A DNA stretch of 64,000 bases, from positions 434,001-498,000 of the forward strand of contig NZ_FMAD01000001.1 of NCBI RefSeq assembly GCF_900094595.1, read 5' to 3'. Made by a program: the position numbers and the translations under genes. Of the stretch, positions 27,997-37,626 are shown in pieces. This DNA comes from Cupriavidus alkaliphilus. Its GTDB lineage: Bacteria > Pseudomonadota > Gammaproteobacteria > Burkholderiales > Burkholderiaceae. Each line of letters begins with the position of its first letter. The stretch's first letter is position 1. The notes below the pieces were generated by a model. The model was not told the origin of the DNA. It did not search any database and saw nothing but the letters and a program-made list of their open reading frames with translations.

Positions 27997-28557
27997 ATGA
28001 TCCGGACTTCCCGACGCCGCTGGCTCGCCGCTGCCGCCGCGGCCACCCTGGCCGTGGGGCTGGCCGCCTGCGGCGCCTTCCGCAACGAGTACACGTTCTC
28101 GCAAAGCGAGCTGCAGGCGGCGCTGGAGCGCAAGTTCCCGTTCAACAAGCGCTACATGGAGCTGTTCGACATCCAGCTGACCAACCCGCAGCTGACGCTG
28201 GATTCCGTGCGCAACCGCGTCAACGTGCAGTTCGACGCCACCATCGACAACAAGCTGTTCTTCAGCCAGGCCTTGAGCGGCCGCTTCGCGCTGGACAGCG
28301 GCCTGCGCTACGACGAGCCCACGCGTTCCGTGGTGCTGCAGGATCCGGAAGTGAAACGCTTCGACGTGCAGGGCATGCCCGCGCAGTTCTCGCGCCAGCT
28401 CAACGCGCTGGGCGGCATCCTGGCCGAACAGCTGTTGCAGGGCTATCCGCTCTATACCTTCCGCGAAGACCAGCTGCGCATTGCCGGCACGCACGTCGAG
28501 CCCGGTACAATCACCGTTTTGCCTGACGGCATCAACGTCAAGATCAACCGCCCCTGA
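27997..28557 (+). CDS. DUF1439 lipoprotein (YceB-like)
   Basis: A 186-residue lipoprotein with an Arg-rich, possibly Tat-like, start ([12 protein letters not shown]) and lipobox LAAC, giving the lipidated Cys at 25. The body matches DUF1439: [31 protein letters not shown] and a regular beta-strand pattern ending at the C-terminus. DUF1439 proteins are outer-membrane lipoproteins of unclear function. GGAGG lies 8 bp upstream of the ATG, a strong ribosome-binding site. It precedes uppP by about 80 bp. Confidence 0.82.
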   Translation: MIRTSRRRWLAAAAAATLAVGLAACGAFRNEYTFSQSELQAALERKFPFNKRYMELFDIQLTNPQLTLDSVRNRVNVQFDATIDNKLFFSQALSGRFALDSGLRYDEPTRSVVLQDPEVKRFDVQGMPAQFSRQLNALGGILAEQLLQGYPLYTFREDQLRIAGTHVEPGTITVLPDGINVKINRP

Positions 28558-28636
28558 ACCGGGCGCATCGAACAACAATGCGGGCGGTCCGGCACCAGGC
28601 CGGACCACGCCCGTGACTACGTCTCTTTCGTTCCGC

Positions 28637-29518
28637 ATGGAAATCGCACTAGCGCTGAAGGCCGTGATCCTCGGCATCGTCGAAGGCCTGACCGAGTTTC
28701 TTCCGATTTCGAGCACGGGCCACCTGATCCTGGCCGGCCAGCTGCTCGACTTCAACGACGAGAAGGGCAAGATCTTCGAGATCGTGATCCAGTTCGGCGC
28801 CATCCTGGCGGTGTGCTGGGAATTCCGCGCGCGCATCGGCAAGGTGGTGCGCGGCCTGCGCGACGACCCGCTGTCGCAGCGCTTTGCCGCCAACGTGGTG
28901 ATCGCGTCGGTGCCGGCGATCGTGCTGGCGTTTATCTTCGGCAAATGGATCAAGGCCCACCTGTTCAACCCGATCTCGGTGGCGCTGGCCTTTATCGTCG
29001 GCGGCGTGGTGATCCTGCTGGCCGAATGGCGCGACGCGCGCCGCGGCACGGTCTCGCATCCGCAGGGCAATGCGCTGCTGGAAGCCGCCAAGGCCGGCGC
29101 GCCGCGCATCGAGTCGGTCGACGACCTGAACTGGCGCGACGCGCTCAAGGTGGGGCTGGCGCAGTGCTTCGCGCTGGTGCCGGGCACCTCGCGCTCGGGC
29201 GCCACCATCATCGGCGGCATGCTGTTCGGGCTGTCGCGGCAGGTGGCCACCGAGTTCTCGTTCTTCCTGGCGATCCCGGTGATCTTCGGCGCCACGGTCT
29301 ACGAACTGTACAAGGCGCGCGCGCTGCTGAACGGCGACGATCTCGGCATCTTCGCGGTCGGCTTCGTCTTTGCCTTCCTGTCCGCCTTTTTGTGCGTGCG
29401 CTGGCTGCTGCGTTTCGTCGCCACGCACGACTTCAAGCCGTTCGCGTGGTATCGCATCGCCTTCGGCATCGTGGTGCTGCTGACCGCGTACACCGGACTG
29501 GTGTCCTGGCACGCCTGA
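28637..29518 (+). CDS. uppP: undecaprenyl-diphosphate phosphatase
   Basis: A 293-residue eight-helix membrane enzyme recycling undecaprenyl diphosphate to the monophosphate carrier used by peptidoglycan and by the polysaccharide system at the start of this window. The catalytic motifs are [15 protein letters not shown] (residues about 17-31) and [10 protein letters not shown] (residues about 180-189). A GTG at 28613 in frame could add eight residues; ATG 28637 matches the usual MEI/MDL start. It ends 18 bp before a strong terminator. Its loss or overexpression alters bacitracin sensitivity in other species. Confidence 0.93.
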   Translation: MEIALALKAVILGIVEGLTEFLPISSTGHLILAGQLLDFNDEKGKIFEIVIQFGAILAVCWEFRARIGKVVRGLRDDPLSQRFAANVVIASVPAIVLAFIFGKWIKAHLFNPISVALAFIVGGVVILLAEWRDARRGTVSHPQGNALLEAAKAGAPRIESVDDLNWRDALKVGLAQCFALVPGTSRSGATIIGGMLFGLSRQVATEFSFFLAIPVIFGATVYELYKARALLNGDDLGIFAVGFVFAFLSAFLCVRWLLRFVATHDFKPFAWYRIAFGIVVLLTAYTGLVSWHA

Positions 29519-29536
29519 CCTCGCCGTAGCGCGGGC

Positions 29537-29572
29537 AACAAAAAAGCGTGGCAGGTGCCACGCTTTTTTGTT
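29537..29572. terminator. bidirectional rho-independent terminator
   Basis: A perfect 17-bp inverted repeat (AACAAAAAAGCGTGGCA and complement) with a 2-nt formal loop and 6-nt A and T runs. It separates the converging uppP and trmB genes. Confidence 0.93.
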
Positions 29573-29596
29573 TGCGCGTTCGCGCGATTGGCGCGC

Positions 29597-30379
29597 TCAG
29601 GCGCGCTTGCGGAACACCACGTCCCACACGCCATGCCCGAGCCGCACGCCGCGCCGCTCGAACTTGGTCACGGGCCGGTAATCCGGCCGCTCGGCAAAAC
29701 CGTCCGGCGCCGCCGAGGTGTTTTCCAGCAGCGGCTCGGCCGACAGCACTTCCACCATCTGGTGCGCGTACTCTTCCCAGTCGGTTGCGCAGTGGATATA
29801 GCCGCCCGGCTTCAGGCGCCCGGCCAGCACCTTCACCAGCGGCGGCTGCACCAGCCGGCGCTTGTTGTGGCGCTTCTTGTGCCACGGGTCCGGAAAGTAG
29901 ATGTGCACGCCGTCGAGGCTGTTGTCGGTCAGCATATGCGCGATCACTTCCACCGCGTCGTGCTGCAGGATGCGCACATTGGACAGGCCGCGCTCGTCGA
30001 TCAGCTTGAGCAGAGCGCCCACGCCCGGCTCATGCACCTCGCAGCCCAGGAAGTTGTCCTGCGGCCGCAGGCCGGCGATATGCGCGGTGGTCTCGCCCAT
30101 GCCGAAGCCGATCTCCAGGATCGACGGCGCCTGGCGGCCAAAGGTCGCCTCCCAGTCCAGCGGCTGTGGCGCGTAGGGGACCAGCATGCGCGGCCCGACC
30201 TCGTCGATGGCGCGCTGCTGCCCGGTCGAGGTCCGGCCCGCGCGGCGCACGAACGAACGGATGCGGCGCGGATGCGCAACGCCTTCAGCATCGGCAGGGG
30301 AGGGGGCGGGCGCTGGTGCGGCGCTGTCTGCAGGCGCGGCGTCGTCGGCCGGTCTGGTGCTGGGGTCTTGGGGAAGCAT
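29597..30379 (-). CDS. trmB: tRNA (guanine-N7-)-methyltransferase
   Basis: A 260-residue SAM enzyme making m7G46 in tRNA. The motif [16 protein letters not shown] binds SAM, and the family signature [16 protein letters not shown] lies near residue 165. The first 45 residues are Pro/Ala/Asp-rich and not conserved, so a later start (near [12 protein letters not shown]) is possible. It follows the tRNA-Gly gene, separated by that gene's terminator. Confidence 0.93.
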   Translation of the reverse strand: MLPQDPSTRPADDAAPADSAAPAPAPSPADAEGVAHPRRIRSFVRRAGRTSTGQQRAIDEVGPRMLVPYAPQPLDWEATFGRQAPSILEIGFGMGETTAHIAGLRPQDNFLGCEVHEPGVGALLKLIDERGLSNVRILQHDAVEVIAHMLTDNSLDGVHIYFPDPWHKKRHNKRRLVQPPLVKVLAGRLKPGGYIHCATDWEEYAHQMVEVLSAEPLLENTSAAPDGFAERPDYRPVTKFERRGVRLGHGVWDVVFRKRA

Positions 30380-30385
30380 GGCAAC

Positions 30386-30431
30386 AAAAAAGCCGCCGGG
30401 CGGATCACCGTAACGGTGGCAAAGGCGGCTT
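30386..30431 (-). terminator. terminator of the tRNA-Gly gene
   Basis: On the minus strand the AAGCCGCC/GGCGGCTT stem encloses a second small hairpin (CACCG/CGGTG) and is followed by six T. It lies 15 bp after the tRNA 3' end and just upstream of the trmB start. Confidence 0.8.
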
Positions 30432-30445
30432 GTCTCGACTGGAAG

Positions 30446-30520
30446 TGGAGCGGGCGATGGGAATCGAACCCACGTCTTTAGCTTGGGAAGCTAAGGTAAT
30501 AGCCATTATACGACGCCCGC
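30446..30520 (-). tRNA. tRNA-Gly (anticodon CCC)
   Basis: The minus strand folds as a full tRNA: acceptor GCGGGCG/CGCCCGC, anticodon stem TTAGC/GCTAA with loop TTCCCAA (CCC at 34-36), and the T-arm with GGTTCGATTC. The discriminator is T and the CCA end is encoded. It reads GGG glycine codons. Confidence 0.95.
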
Positions 30521-30592
30521 GAACCCGCGATTCTATGCGGGAACCCGGGGCAGTGCAAGCGAGTGGCTGATGAGGCCCATTCAGCGAATCAT

Positions 30593-30826
30593 TCAGCGGC
30601 CCGGGTCCTTGCTCGCGAAATTCTTGCCGACGACCTGGCTGATATAGCTGCACAGCCCGCGTCCCGCCGTGGCGAGGCGCTTCATGTGTTCGACATGGCT
30701 GCGGCCCGTGCTTCGGTAGTCGTAGGTGTAGACGCCACCGTCTTCGAACTGGACCCGGATATGGTCGGGACCAAGTTCGTAGGCGACGATGCCTGATTGA
30801 CCGCTGAGGTTTCGGTAGGGCTCCAT
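30593..30826 (-). CDS. small conserved-looking protein of unknown function
   Basis: A 77-residue protein starting MEPYRNLSGQSGIVAYELG. It has an IRVQFEDGGVYTYDY beta-hairpin-like stretch and a C-terminal helix with YISQVVGKNFASK. The layout (strand, Tyr-rich strand, helix) is distantly like the KTSC-type small domain, but I would not assign it. No membrane segment or signal. It stands alone between the tRNA and the LysR gene. An ATG three codons upstream is also possible. Confidence 0.6.
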   Translation of the reverse strand: MEPYRNLSGQSGIVAYELGPDHIRVQFEDGGVYTYDYRSTGRSHVEHMKRLATAGRGLCSYISQVVGKNFASKDPGR

Positions 30827-30888
30827 GACCGCCAATGATATGCGCGTATGCCATGGCTGCTGGCACCAGAACGGGTCGCCCCGACGCG

Positions 30889-31902
30889 TCAGCGGCGTCG
30901 CACCGGCGCCGGCGGCAGTCCCCCGTCTTGTGCGGTCACCGCTACCAGCGCTTCGCGCAGCTGGTCCACCGCCGGGGGTGATTCGATTGCCGCCGGCGTG
31001 ATGAAGACCAGATGGCCCGAGGCAAATGGCACGCGCAGCCGCACCTCGCGAACCATCGACATGGCCTGGTAGTGGGCCAGGGCGGTGGCCGGCGCCACCG
31101 TCAGGAAATCGCCCGCGGCGGTCATGGCCAAGTTGCTGTGGAACGACGCCGATTCGATATGTGGCACCGGCGGCAGCTGACCGCTGTCAAGAAAGGGTTG
31201 CTCGAACACGTCGCGGGTGTGGGTGCCGCGCGGCGGCAGGATCCACGGGCCGTCGTGCAGGTCCGCCAGCGCGACGTCGCGGCGCCGCGCCAGCGGGTGG
31301 CCGGGCGCGCAGACCACGGCCAGGTATTCGTCGCGCAGGCGCGTGATGCGGGCGCTGGCCTCGAGCTGTCCGGCGTCGTCCTGCTGCAGCCGGCCCACAA
31401 TGCAGTCGAGTTCGCCGGCGGAAAGCATCGCGGCAAGCCCCGCGACGCTATGTTCCCGTACCGCCAGGCGCGGCAGGCTGCCCTGTGCGCGCAGTCGCGC
31501 CACGGCCCGCGGCAGCACGTCCACCCCCACCAGCGGCAGCATGCCGAGCCGCACCAGCGGGACTTCCGGCCGTGCCAGCAGCGCCTCGCCCGCCGCGTCG
31601 ATCGCGCCCAACACCACGCGTAACCGTTCCAGCGCCCGCTCGCCCGCCAGGCTCAGGCGGCCGCCGCGCGTGGTCCGTTCGATCAGCTTGCAGCCGAAGG
31701 CAAGTTCCAGTTCCTGCAGCATCTTGGTGACGGCGGGCTGGCTGAGGTGCAGCACCTCGCCGGCCGCGGTCAGCGAGCCGTTGCGCGCCACCAGGTCGAG
31801 CAGGCGCAGGTGGCGGATGCGCAGGCGGTCGATCCGGCTGTGCAGTGGCGTGGCGCCACGCGCGGCAGAAGCTGGATTCATAACAAAACGTGATGACGGC
31901 AT
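30889..31902 (-). CDS. LysR-family transcription regulator
   Basis: A 337-residue LysR regulator. The winged-helix head is RHLRLLDLVARNGSLTAAG followed by LSQPAVTKMLQELELAF (residues about 25-70). The C-terminal effector domain has the expected periplasmic-binding-like fold (VRLGMLPLVGVDVLP onward). It is divergent from the Bug receptor and CoA-transferase genes across a 69-bp AT-rich gap, the typical place for a LysR-controlled promoter, so it probably activates them in response to an organic acid (inference). ATG 31902 or a later ATG 31881 are both possible starts. Confidence 0.88.
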   Translation of the reverse strand: MPSSRFVMNPASAARGATPLHSRIDRLRIRHLRLLDLVARNGSLTAAGEVLHLSQPAVTKMLQELELAFGCKLIERTTRGGRLSLAGERALERLRVVLGAIDAAGEALLARPEVPLVRLGMLPLVGVDVLPRAVARLRAQGSLPRLAVREHSVAGLAAMLSAGELDCIVGRLQQDDAGQLEASARITRLRDEYLAVVCAPGHPLARRRDVALADLHDGPWILPPRGTHTRDVFEQPFLDSGQLPPVPHIESASFHSNLAMTAAGDFLTVAPATALAHYQAMSMVREVRLRVPFASGHLVFITPAAIESPPAVDQLREALVAVTAQDGGLPPAPVRRR

Positions 31903-31971
31903 CAAGACTGGATAATTGTTTCGAATGCGTGGGCTGCGGACAATCGGGTCAAACCATGGAGGAGACCTGCG

Positions 31972-32961
31972 ATGGATGCCAATCCCGGGCGGCGCCTGCT
32001 GCTGAAGTCATTGCTGGCGCTGCCGGCCGCCGCCGCGGCGGGCAGCGCGACCGCGGCCAACCCCTATCCGAGCCGTCCGATCCGGCTGGTGGTGCCCTAC
32101 GCCGCCGGCGGCGGGCCGGACATCCAGACCCGCAAGCTGGCCGAGCGGCTGGCGCAAGTGCTGGGCCAGCCGGTCGTGGTGGAAAACAAGGTCGGTGCCG
32201 GCGGCATCCTCGCCGCCGAGTTCGTCGCGCAGCAGCCGGCCGACGGCTACACGCTGATGCTGGGCGCCTCCACCCATGTCGCACAGAAGCTGCTGCAGCC
32301 CGGCGCGAAGTTCGATCCGATGGCGTTCACACACATCATCCGCCTCGGCGTCAGTCCGTCGGTGCTGGTGGTCAGCGCCGGCGCGCCGTATCGAAACGTC
32401 GCTGACCTTGCCGCGGCGGCACGGCGGGCGCCGGGCACGCTGAACTACGCCTCGGGCGGGATCGGCTCGGCGGCGCATGTATCGGGCGCGGCGTTCGCGT
32501 CGGCGGCGGGCATCGACGTGGTGCACGTGCCGTACAAGGGTTCGGTCGAGATCGTGCCGTCGCTGCTCAAGGGCGATACGCAGTTCGGCTTCCCGGTCGC
32601 GGCCACGGCGATACCGCAGCTCGCCAGCGGCAAGGTACGGGCGCTGGCGGTGACCTCCGCCAGCCGCGCCGCGGCGTTGCCGCAGGTTCCCACGCTGAAC
32701 GAGGCATTGGGGCGCAAGGACCTCGACCTCGATGCCTGGAGCGGGATCTGGGCGCCGCCCCGGTTGCCCGCCGCGATCACTGCGCGGCTGCATGCGGCGG
32801 TGATGCAGGCGCTGGAGGATCCCGGACTGCGCCGGACCTATGCCGACATGGGCGGCGTGCTCGCACCGACTCCCGCGCCGGAAGCGTTTTCCCGGCTGGT
32901 GGCCGACGAGACCGCGCGTCTGCGCCAGATCATCGACAAGAACCGCATCACCACGGAGTAG
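31972..32961 (+). CDS. Bug-family tripartite tricarboxylate receptor
   Basis: A 329-residue periplasmic solute-binding protein with an N-terminal signal (RRLLLKSLLALPAAAAAG). It begins mature YPSRPIRLVVPYAAGGGPD, the Bug signature, and has the VVENKVGAGGILAA ligand loop and IDVVHVPYKG. Bug proteins bind small carboxylates. No TctA/TctB membrane partners are seen here, which is common: Burkholderiales carry many orphan Bug genes. GGAGGAGA lies 9 bp upstream of the ATG. It is followed 8 bp later by the CoA-transferase, so the acid bound is likely activated as its CoA ester (inference). Confidence 0.92.
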   Translation: MDANPGRRLLLKSLLALPAAAAAGSATAANPYPSRPIRLVVPYAAGGGPDIQTRKLAERLAQVLGQPVVVENKVGAGGILAAEFVAQQPADGYTLMLGASTHVAQKLLQPGAKFDPMAFTHIIRLGVSPSVLVVSAGAPYRNVADLAAAARRAPGTLNYASGGIGSAAHVSGAAFASAAGIDVVHVPYKGSVEIVPSLLKGDTQFGFPVAATAIPQLASGKVRALAVTSASRAAALPQVPTLNEALGRKDLDLDAWSGIWAPPRLPAAITARLHAAVMQALEDPGLRRTYADMGGVLAPTPAPEAFSRLVADETARLRQIIDKNRITTE

Positions 32962-32969
32962 ACATCGCC

Positions 32970-34082
32970 ATGACCCTCACCCCCCAACCGGATTTCGCGC
33001 CGCTGGCCGGCATCCGCGTGCTGGATTTCTCGCACGTGATCGCCGGTCCGTTTGCCACCTTCCTGCTGTCTCGGCTGGGCGCCGAGGTAACCAAGGTCGA
33101 GAACGCGGGCGGCGGCGACGTGATGCGGCGCGCGGGCAAGGGCCATGCGGCCTTTGTCGCGCTCAATGCCGGCAAGTCGTCGCTTGCGCTCGACCTGGCC
33201 GATGCAGACGGGCGCGCGCATGCGCTGGAACTGGCCAGCCGCTGCGAGGTGTTCGTCGACAACCTGCGGCCCGGCGTGCTGGAGCGTTTCGGGCTGGGCT
33301 ATGAGGCGGTACGCGCGCGCAACCCGCGCGTGGTCTATTGCAGCATCTCCGGCTTTGGCCGCGGGGCGGCGCAGTGGCACGGCCGGCCGGCGTATGACCA
33401 CGTGGTGCAGGCCGCCACCGGCATGGCCTGGATGGGCGGGACCGAAGGCGATCCGCCGATGAAGACCGGCTTCCCGGTGATCGACTCCGCCACCGGCATG
33501 CTGGCCGCGTTTGCCATCCTGGCCGGCGTGCGCGAGAGCGAGCGCACCGGGCGCGGCATGCTGCTCGATGTGGCGATGGCTACCGCCGGCCTGCAGCTGA
33601 TGTACCCGATGACATGCGATGCCATGACCACTGGCGGCGTGCCGGTGCGGCAGGGCAACCAGGGCTATTCGGGCAGCCCGTCGGCCGACTTCTTCCCCAC
33701 GCAGGACGGCTGGCTGGCGATCGGCGCGAATACGCCGAAGCAGTTGCTGGCGCTGCTGCAAGCGCTCGGGCTGGCGGCGCTGGCGCACGACCCGGCCTTG
33801 TTCGACACGCCGCTGGATGCCACCGCCTTGCCATCCTTCGTGCGCTCGCTGGACCCGGCCGCGCTCAAGCGGGCCATTGCGGGCGCGGTGGCGGCCGGCA
33901 CCGCGGCCGAGCTGGAGCCGCGCCTCGCGGCGCTCGGCATCCCCGCGGCGCGCCTGCGTACTATCGCCGAGTTCGCCGCGGAGTCGATGGCCAATGGCGG
34001 CCTGCAGCCGGTGACGCTGAGCGAAGGGCAGACCGAGGTCCTGTCGCCGGGGCTGGGTTTCCGCGTGTACCGCCAGGGCTGA
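32970..34082 (+). CDS. CaiB/BaiF-type (class III) CoA-transferase
   Basis: A 370-residue class III CoA-transferase. The start DFAPLAGIRVLDFSHVIAGP and the LGAEVTKVEN loop are typical CoA-binding elements. The expected catalytic Asp is D172 in PVIDSATGM. It would move CoA between two carboxylic acids; the length (about 370 rather than 400-430) is at the short end of the family. The ribosome-binding site GGAG overlaps the Bug gene's end, 8 bp between genes. The substrate is unknown; other CaiB-Bug-LysR sets act on dicarboxylates or hydroxyacids. Confidence 0.9.
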   Translation: MTLTPQPDFAPLAGIRVLDFSHVIAGPFATFLLSRLGAEVTKVENAGGGDVMRRAGKGHAAFVALNAGKSSLALDLADADGRAHALELASRCEVFVDNLRPGVLERFGLGYEAVRARNPRVVYCSISGFGRGAAQWHGRPAYDHVVQAATGMAWMGGTEGDPPMKTGFPVIDSATGMLAAFAILAGVRESERTGRGMLLDVAMATAGLQLMYPMTCDAMTTGGVPVRQGNQGYSGSPSADFFPTQDGWLAIGANTPKQLLALLQALGLAALAHDPALFDTPLDATALPSFVRSLDPAALKRAIAGAVAAGTAAELEPRLAALGIPAARLRTIAEFAAESMANGGLQPVTLSEGQTEVLSPGLGFRVYRQG

Positions 34083-34124
34083 AGCCCGGCGTATAGTGGC
34101 TGGCACGATGGCGCACCGCTGGAT

Positions 34125-34541
34125 GTGCCGTCACCTTGCCCGCAACGTCAGGACGCCCTCACCTTGACCACCGACTTCTTCGCCCGCTTCGAAGCCGAAT
34201 GCCTGCCGCGCATCGCCGATGCGATCGGCCAGCAACACCGGCGCGTGCAACTGCAACCCTTGCCTGCCGAAGCGCCGGGACAGGCGCCGCGCTTGCGCGT
34301 GACCGCAGACGGCCCGCCGGAGCTGCGGCGCCATCCGTATGCGCTCGATATCACGCTGGCGTGGGACGGGCTCGAGGTGCAGCGCCTGTTCGCGGCGGGC
34401 GGCGAGGCGCGCTTTGCCGGCTACCTGGCGGCATTGCCGTCCAAGCTGCGGGCGTGGCAGGAGCCGCGCGGCATCGATTTCCGCTCGCTGTCGCAGGCCG
34501 ACCCGCAGATCCTGATCGGCGGGCTCGATTTCGAACACTGA
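34125..34541 (+). CDS. hypothetical protein
   Basis: A 138-residue protein (GTG start; an in-frame TTG at 34164 would give 125 residues) with no recognised domain. It is soluble, with a regular mix of strands and helices and a C-terminus FRSLSQADPQILIGG. I judge it coding because codon third positions are strongly G/C in this frame and hydrophobic spacing is protein-like; the antisense and other frames here look random. It sits 42 bp after the CoA-transferase and is convergent with the epimerase. No function is proposed. Confidence 0.5.
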   Translation: MPSPCPQRQDALTLTTDFFARFEAECLPRIADAIGQQHRRVQLQPLPAEAPGQAPRLRVTADGPPELRRHPYALDITLAWDGLEVQRLFAAGGEARFAGYLAALPSKLRAWQEPRGIDFRSLSQADPQILIGGLDFEH

Positions 34542-34556
34542 GCGACGCCGCTTGAA

Positions 34557-35459
34557 TCACCCGGCGACGCGCAGCCGGCACACCGCGCTTTCCGCCTGGC
34601 CGGGCTCGATCCAGCGCAAGCCGTGGCCATGGTGGATGGCATCGGGCAGGCCCACCCACGGTTCCACGCAATAGAAGTCGGAGGTTTCGGTTTCGGACCA
34701 GGTGGTCACGGCATGCCAGGGCGCACTGCCGGGCAGCCCGAGCTCGAACCGGACCTGGCGGCCCGGCATGGCCAGTTGCGCCGCGGGGCTGCCACGGAAG
34801 ACGTGGAACGTGTCCTGCAGCCGTGGATCGGCAAGCTGGTAGGTCGGCTCGCCGGACTCGGCCGGCCCCGGGCTGCCATTCGGCAGCTGGCGCCGGCGCT
34901 CGGTGTCGGGCAGCGCCAGCGACGCCGCGGCGCGCTGCGCGTGGGGCAGGGCGAAATAGAAGTGGTGGCCGGGATAACAGGGCAGGCGCTGCGTGCCGGG
35001 GTTGGTGGTGCGCAGCGTCACCTCCAGGCCGTCGGGCAGCAAGGTGTAGACCACGTCGAACACGAAGGCGAACGGATAGCCGGCGCGCGTGGCCTCGCTG
35101 TCGCGCAGCGTCATCGTGATGGCGGTGTGCGTGTCGATGGCGCTGACCTCGAACGGCAGGTCGCGCGCAAAGCCATGCTGCGCCAGGGTATGGACCGTTC
35201 CGCTTGCATCGCGCCACTGGCCCGGGCTGCCATCGACAAAATGCCGGCCGATAAACGGGAACAGCAGCGGGTTGCCGCCGCGGATCCTGGCCGGGCGGCT
35301 CCAGTCGGCGGCGTCGGGCCAGTACAGCAGGGCTTGCCCGCGGTGCACCCAGCGCACCAGCCGCGCGCCATGTTGCGGCGCCAGCAGCAGGTAGGAATCG
35401 GCCTGGCCGATCCGCACCAGCGGCTGGCCCTGGAAGTCTTCGGTTGGCAGGTTGTGCAT
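34557..35459 (-). CDS. aldose 1-epimerase-like protein
   Basis: A 300-residue galactose-mutarotase-fold protein interconverting alpha and beta anomers of an aldose. Active-site-like motifs are GGNPLLFPFIGRH (residues about 62-74), QHGFARDLPFEV with a His, and PGHHFYFALPHA with another His. The ATG at 35459 starts MHNLPTEDFQGQ; the frame is open upstream into aacS but without similarity. It is 22 bp downstream of the acetoacetyl-CoA synthetase stop in the same direction. The natural sugar is not predictable. Confidence 0.85.
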   Translation of the reverse strand: MHNLPTEDFQGQPLVRIGQADSYLLLAPQHGARLVRWVHRGQALLYWPDAADWSRPARIRGGNPLLFPFIGRHFVDGSPGQWRDASGTVHTLAQHGFARDLPFEVSAIDTHTAITMTLRDSEATRAGYPFAFVFDVVYTLLPDGLEVTLRTTNPGTQRLPCYPGHHFYFALPHAQRAAASLALPDTERRRQLPNGSPGPAESGEPTYQLADPRLQDTFHVFRGSPAAQLAMPGRQVRFELGLPGSAPWHAVTTWSETETSDFYCVEPWVGLPDAIHHGHGLRWIEPGQAESAVCRLRVAG

Positions 35460-35481
35460 GGCCTGGACGATATGGTGGCGC

Positions 35482-37506
35482 TCAGGTCGTTGCCGACTCG
35501 GCCTGGCGCGCCTTGAGGAAGCGCGCGGCGTAGTCGAAGTACCAGTCGAGCGTGTCGGGATTGGCCATGGCGTCGCGGTTGGCGATGCCCTGCGGCGCAT
35601 GGCCCAGCAGCAGCTTCTTGATCGGCACCTCCATCTTCTTGCCCGACAGCGTGCGCGGCACGCCGGGCGCCTGCACGATCTCGTTGGGCACATGGCGCGA
35701 CGACAGCGCGCTGCGGATGCGCGCGCGCAGGGTGTCGCGCAGCGCGTCGTCGAGCACCACGCCTTCGCGCAGCACCACGAACAGCGGCATATACGACTCG
35801 CGGCCCAGGTATTCGAGGTCGACCACCATGCTGTCCAGCACCTCGGGCAGGTCTTCGACCACCCGGTACAGCTCGCTGGTGCCCATGCGGATGCCGTGGC
35901 GGTTGATGGTGGCGTCCGAGCGCCCGTAGATCACCGCGCCGCCGCGCTTGGTGATCTTGATCCAGTCGCCATGCCGCCAGGCGCCCGGGTAGGTGTCGAA
36001 ATAGCTGTCGCGGTAGCGCTGGCCGTCTGCGTCGCCCCACAGGTAGAGCGGCATCGACGGCATCGGCTCGGTGCAGACCAGTTCGCCGACCGCGTCGACC
36101 AGCGGCTGGCCGTGGTCGTCGAAGGCTTCCACCTTCGCCCCAAGGCAGCGGCACTGCATCTCGCCGGAGTAGACCGGCAGCAGCGGGCAGCCGGCGACGA
36201 ACGAGCCGGCGAAGTCGGTGCCGCCCGACATCGGCACCAGCCAGATGTCTTCGCGCACATGGCGGTAGATCCAGTCGTAGGCCTCGACCGGCAGCGGCGA
36301 GCCGGTCGAGCCCAGTCCGCGCAGCCGCGACACGTCGGCGATGCGCGCGGGCTCGATGGCGGCCTTCATGCAGTTGGTGAAGAACGCCGCGCCGGCGCCG
36401 AACAGGGTCACGCCGGCATCGTCGACGAAGCGCCACAGCACGCCGGCGTCGGGCCAGGCCGGGTTGCCGTCGTAGAGCGCGATGGTGGTGCCGAGCAGCA
36501 GCCCCGCGACCTGGGCGTTCCACATGATCCAGCCGCTGCTGCTGTACCAGTGGAACACGTCGTCCGGACCCAGGTTGTTGTGGAACGCCATCAGCTTGAG
36601 CTGCTCGATGACGATGCCGCCGTGGCCGTGCACGATCGGCTTGGGCATGCCGGTGGTGCCGGACGAGTAGACGATCCACAGCGGATGGTCGAACGGCACC
36701 GGTTCGATCGCCAGCGGCACTTCGTGCCGGAGCACGTCCTGCCACGCATGGACGCGCATGCCGGCGGACGGCGCGGTGCCGCTGCCGGTTTGCGGCACCA
36801 GCACCAGGTCCGTCAGCGAGGGCAGCGCTGCGACCAGTTCGGCCAGCACGGGTGCGCGGTCGTAGATCTTGCCGCCGTAGCGGTAGCCGTCGACGGCGAT
36901 CAGCACCTTCGGCTCGATCTGGCGGAAGCGGTCGATCACCGCCACCTGGCCCATGTCCGGCGCGCAGCCGGACCAGACCGCGCCCACGCTGGCGGTGGCC
37001 AGGAAGGCGACGACGGTGGCGGGAATGTTCGGGAGATAGCCGGCGACACGGTCGCCGGGCTGCACGCCCATCTGGCGCAGCGCATGCGCCAGCGATGCCA
37101 CCTGCGCTTCGAGCGTGGCCCAGCTGAGTTCAGCCAGCGGCTGCGCCTCGCCCGCGTAGCGGATGGCGGTGCGCTCGCGGGCCGCACCCGTGCCGGCGTG
37201 GCGGAACACCTGCTGCACATAGTTCAGCGTGGCGCCCTCGAACCAGCGCGCGCCCGGCATGGTGCGCCGGTCCAGCACTCGGGCCGCGGGCGTGTCGAAG
37301 CGGACGTCGAAGTAGGCGCGCACCGCGTCCCAGAAGGCTTCCAGCTCGGTGACCGACCATTGCCACAGGCTGTCGTAGTCGTCAAAGGCGAGGCCGCGCT
37401 CGGCGCGCAGCCAGCGCATGAAGGCGGCGATCTGGCTGCCGTCGCGGAACGCCTTGGACGGGGTCCACATCAGGTTCCCTTCGGTCAAGGGCGCAGTGCT
37501 GCTCAT
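35482..37506 (-). CDS. aacS: acetoacetyl-CoA synthetase
   Basis: A 674-residue ANL-superfamily ligase making acetoacetyl-CoA from acetoacetate, ATP and CoA, linking ketone bodies to fatty acid, isoprenoid or polyhydroxybutyrate metabolism. AMP-binding motif: IVYSSGTTGMPKPIVHGHGG (residues about 270-290). The hinge/signature YGRSDATINRHGIRMG and the C-terminal Lys segment SGKKMEVPIKKLLLG also match. The N-terminus WTPSKAFRDGSQIAAFMRW is the AacS-type ACAS_N domain. A near-perfect Shine-Dalgarno, AAGGAGG, lies 4 bp before the ATG and fixes the start. Length matches the family. Confidence 0.94.
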   Translation of the reverse strand: MSSTAPLTEGNLMWTPSKAFRDGSQIAAFMRWLRAERGLAFDDYDSLWQWSVTELEAFWDAVRAYFDVRFDTPAARVLDRRTMPGARWFEGATLNYVQQVFRHAGTGAARERTAIRYAGEAQPLAELSWATLEAQVASLAHALRQMGVQPGDRVAGYLPNIPATVVAFLATASVGAVWSGCAPDMGQVAVIDRFRQIEPKVLIAVDGYRYGGKIYDRAPVLAELVAALPSLTDLVLVPQTGSGTAPSAGMRVHAWQDVLRHEVPLAIEPVPFDHPLWIVYSSGTTGMPKPIVHGHGGIVIEQLKLMAFHNNLGPDDVFHWYSSSGWIMWNAQVAGLLLGTTIALYDGNPAWPDAGVLWRFVDDAGVTLFGAGAAFFTNCMKAAIEPARIADVSRLRGLGSTGSPLPVEAYDWIYRHVREDIWLVPMSGGTDFAGSFVAGCPLLPVYSGEMQCRCLGAKVEAFDDHGQPLVDAVGELVCTEPMPSMPLYLWGDADGQRYRDSYFDTYPGAWRHGDWIKITKRGGAVIYGRSDATINRHGIRMGTSELYRVVEDLPEVLDSMVVDLEYLGRESYMPLFVVLREGVVLDDALRDTLRARIRSALSSRHVPNEIVQAPGVPRTLSGKKMEVPIKKLLLGHAPQGIANRDAMANPDTLDWYFDYAARFLKARQAESATT

Positions 37507-37626
37507 GTCTCCTCCTTGGGCCCGTCTGTCGCGGGTATCGGATGGTGGGCGATGGCGTCCCGGGCGCCTGTGGCGGCACCCGGGCATCAGCGTGACATGA
37601 TAGCCGGGGATGGAGACGGTTGCCGG

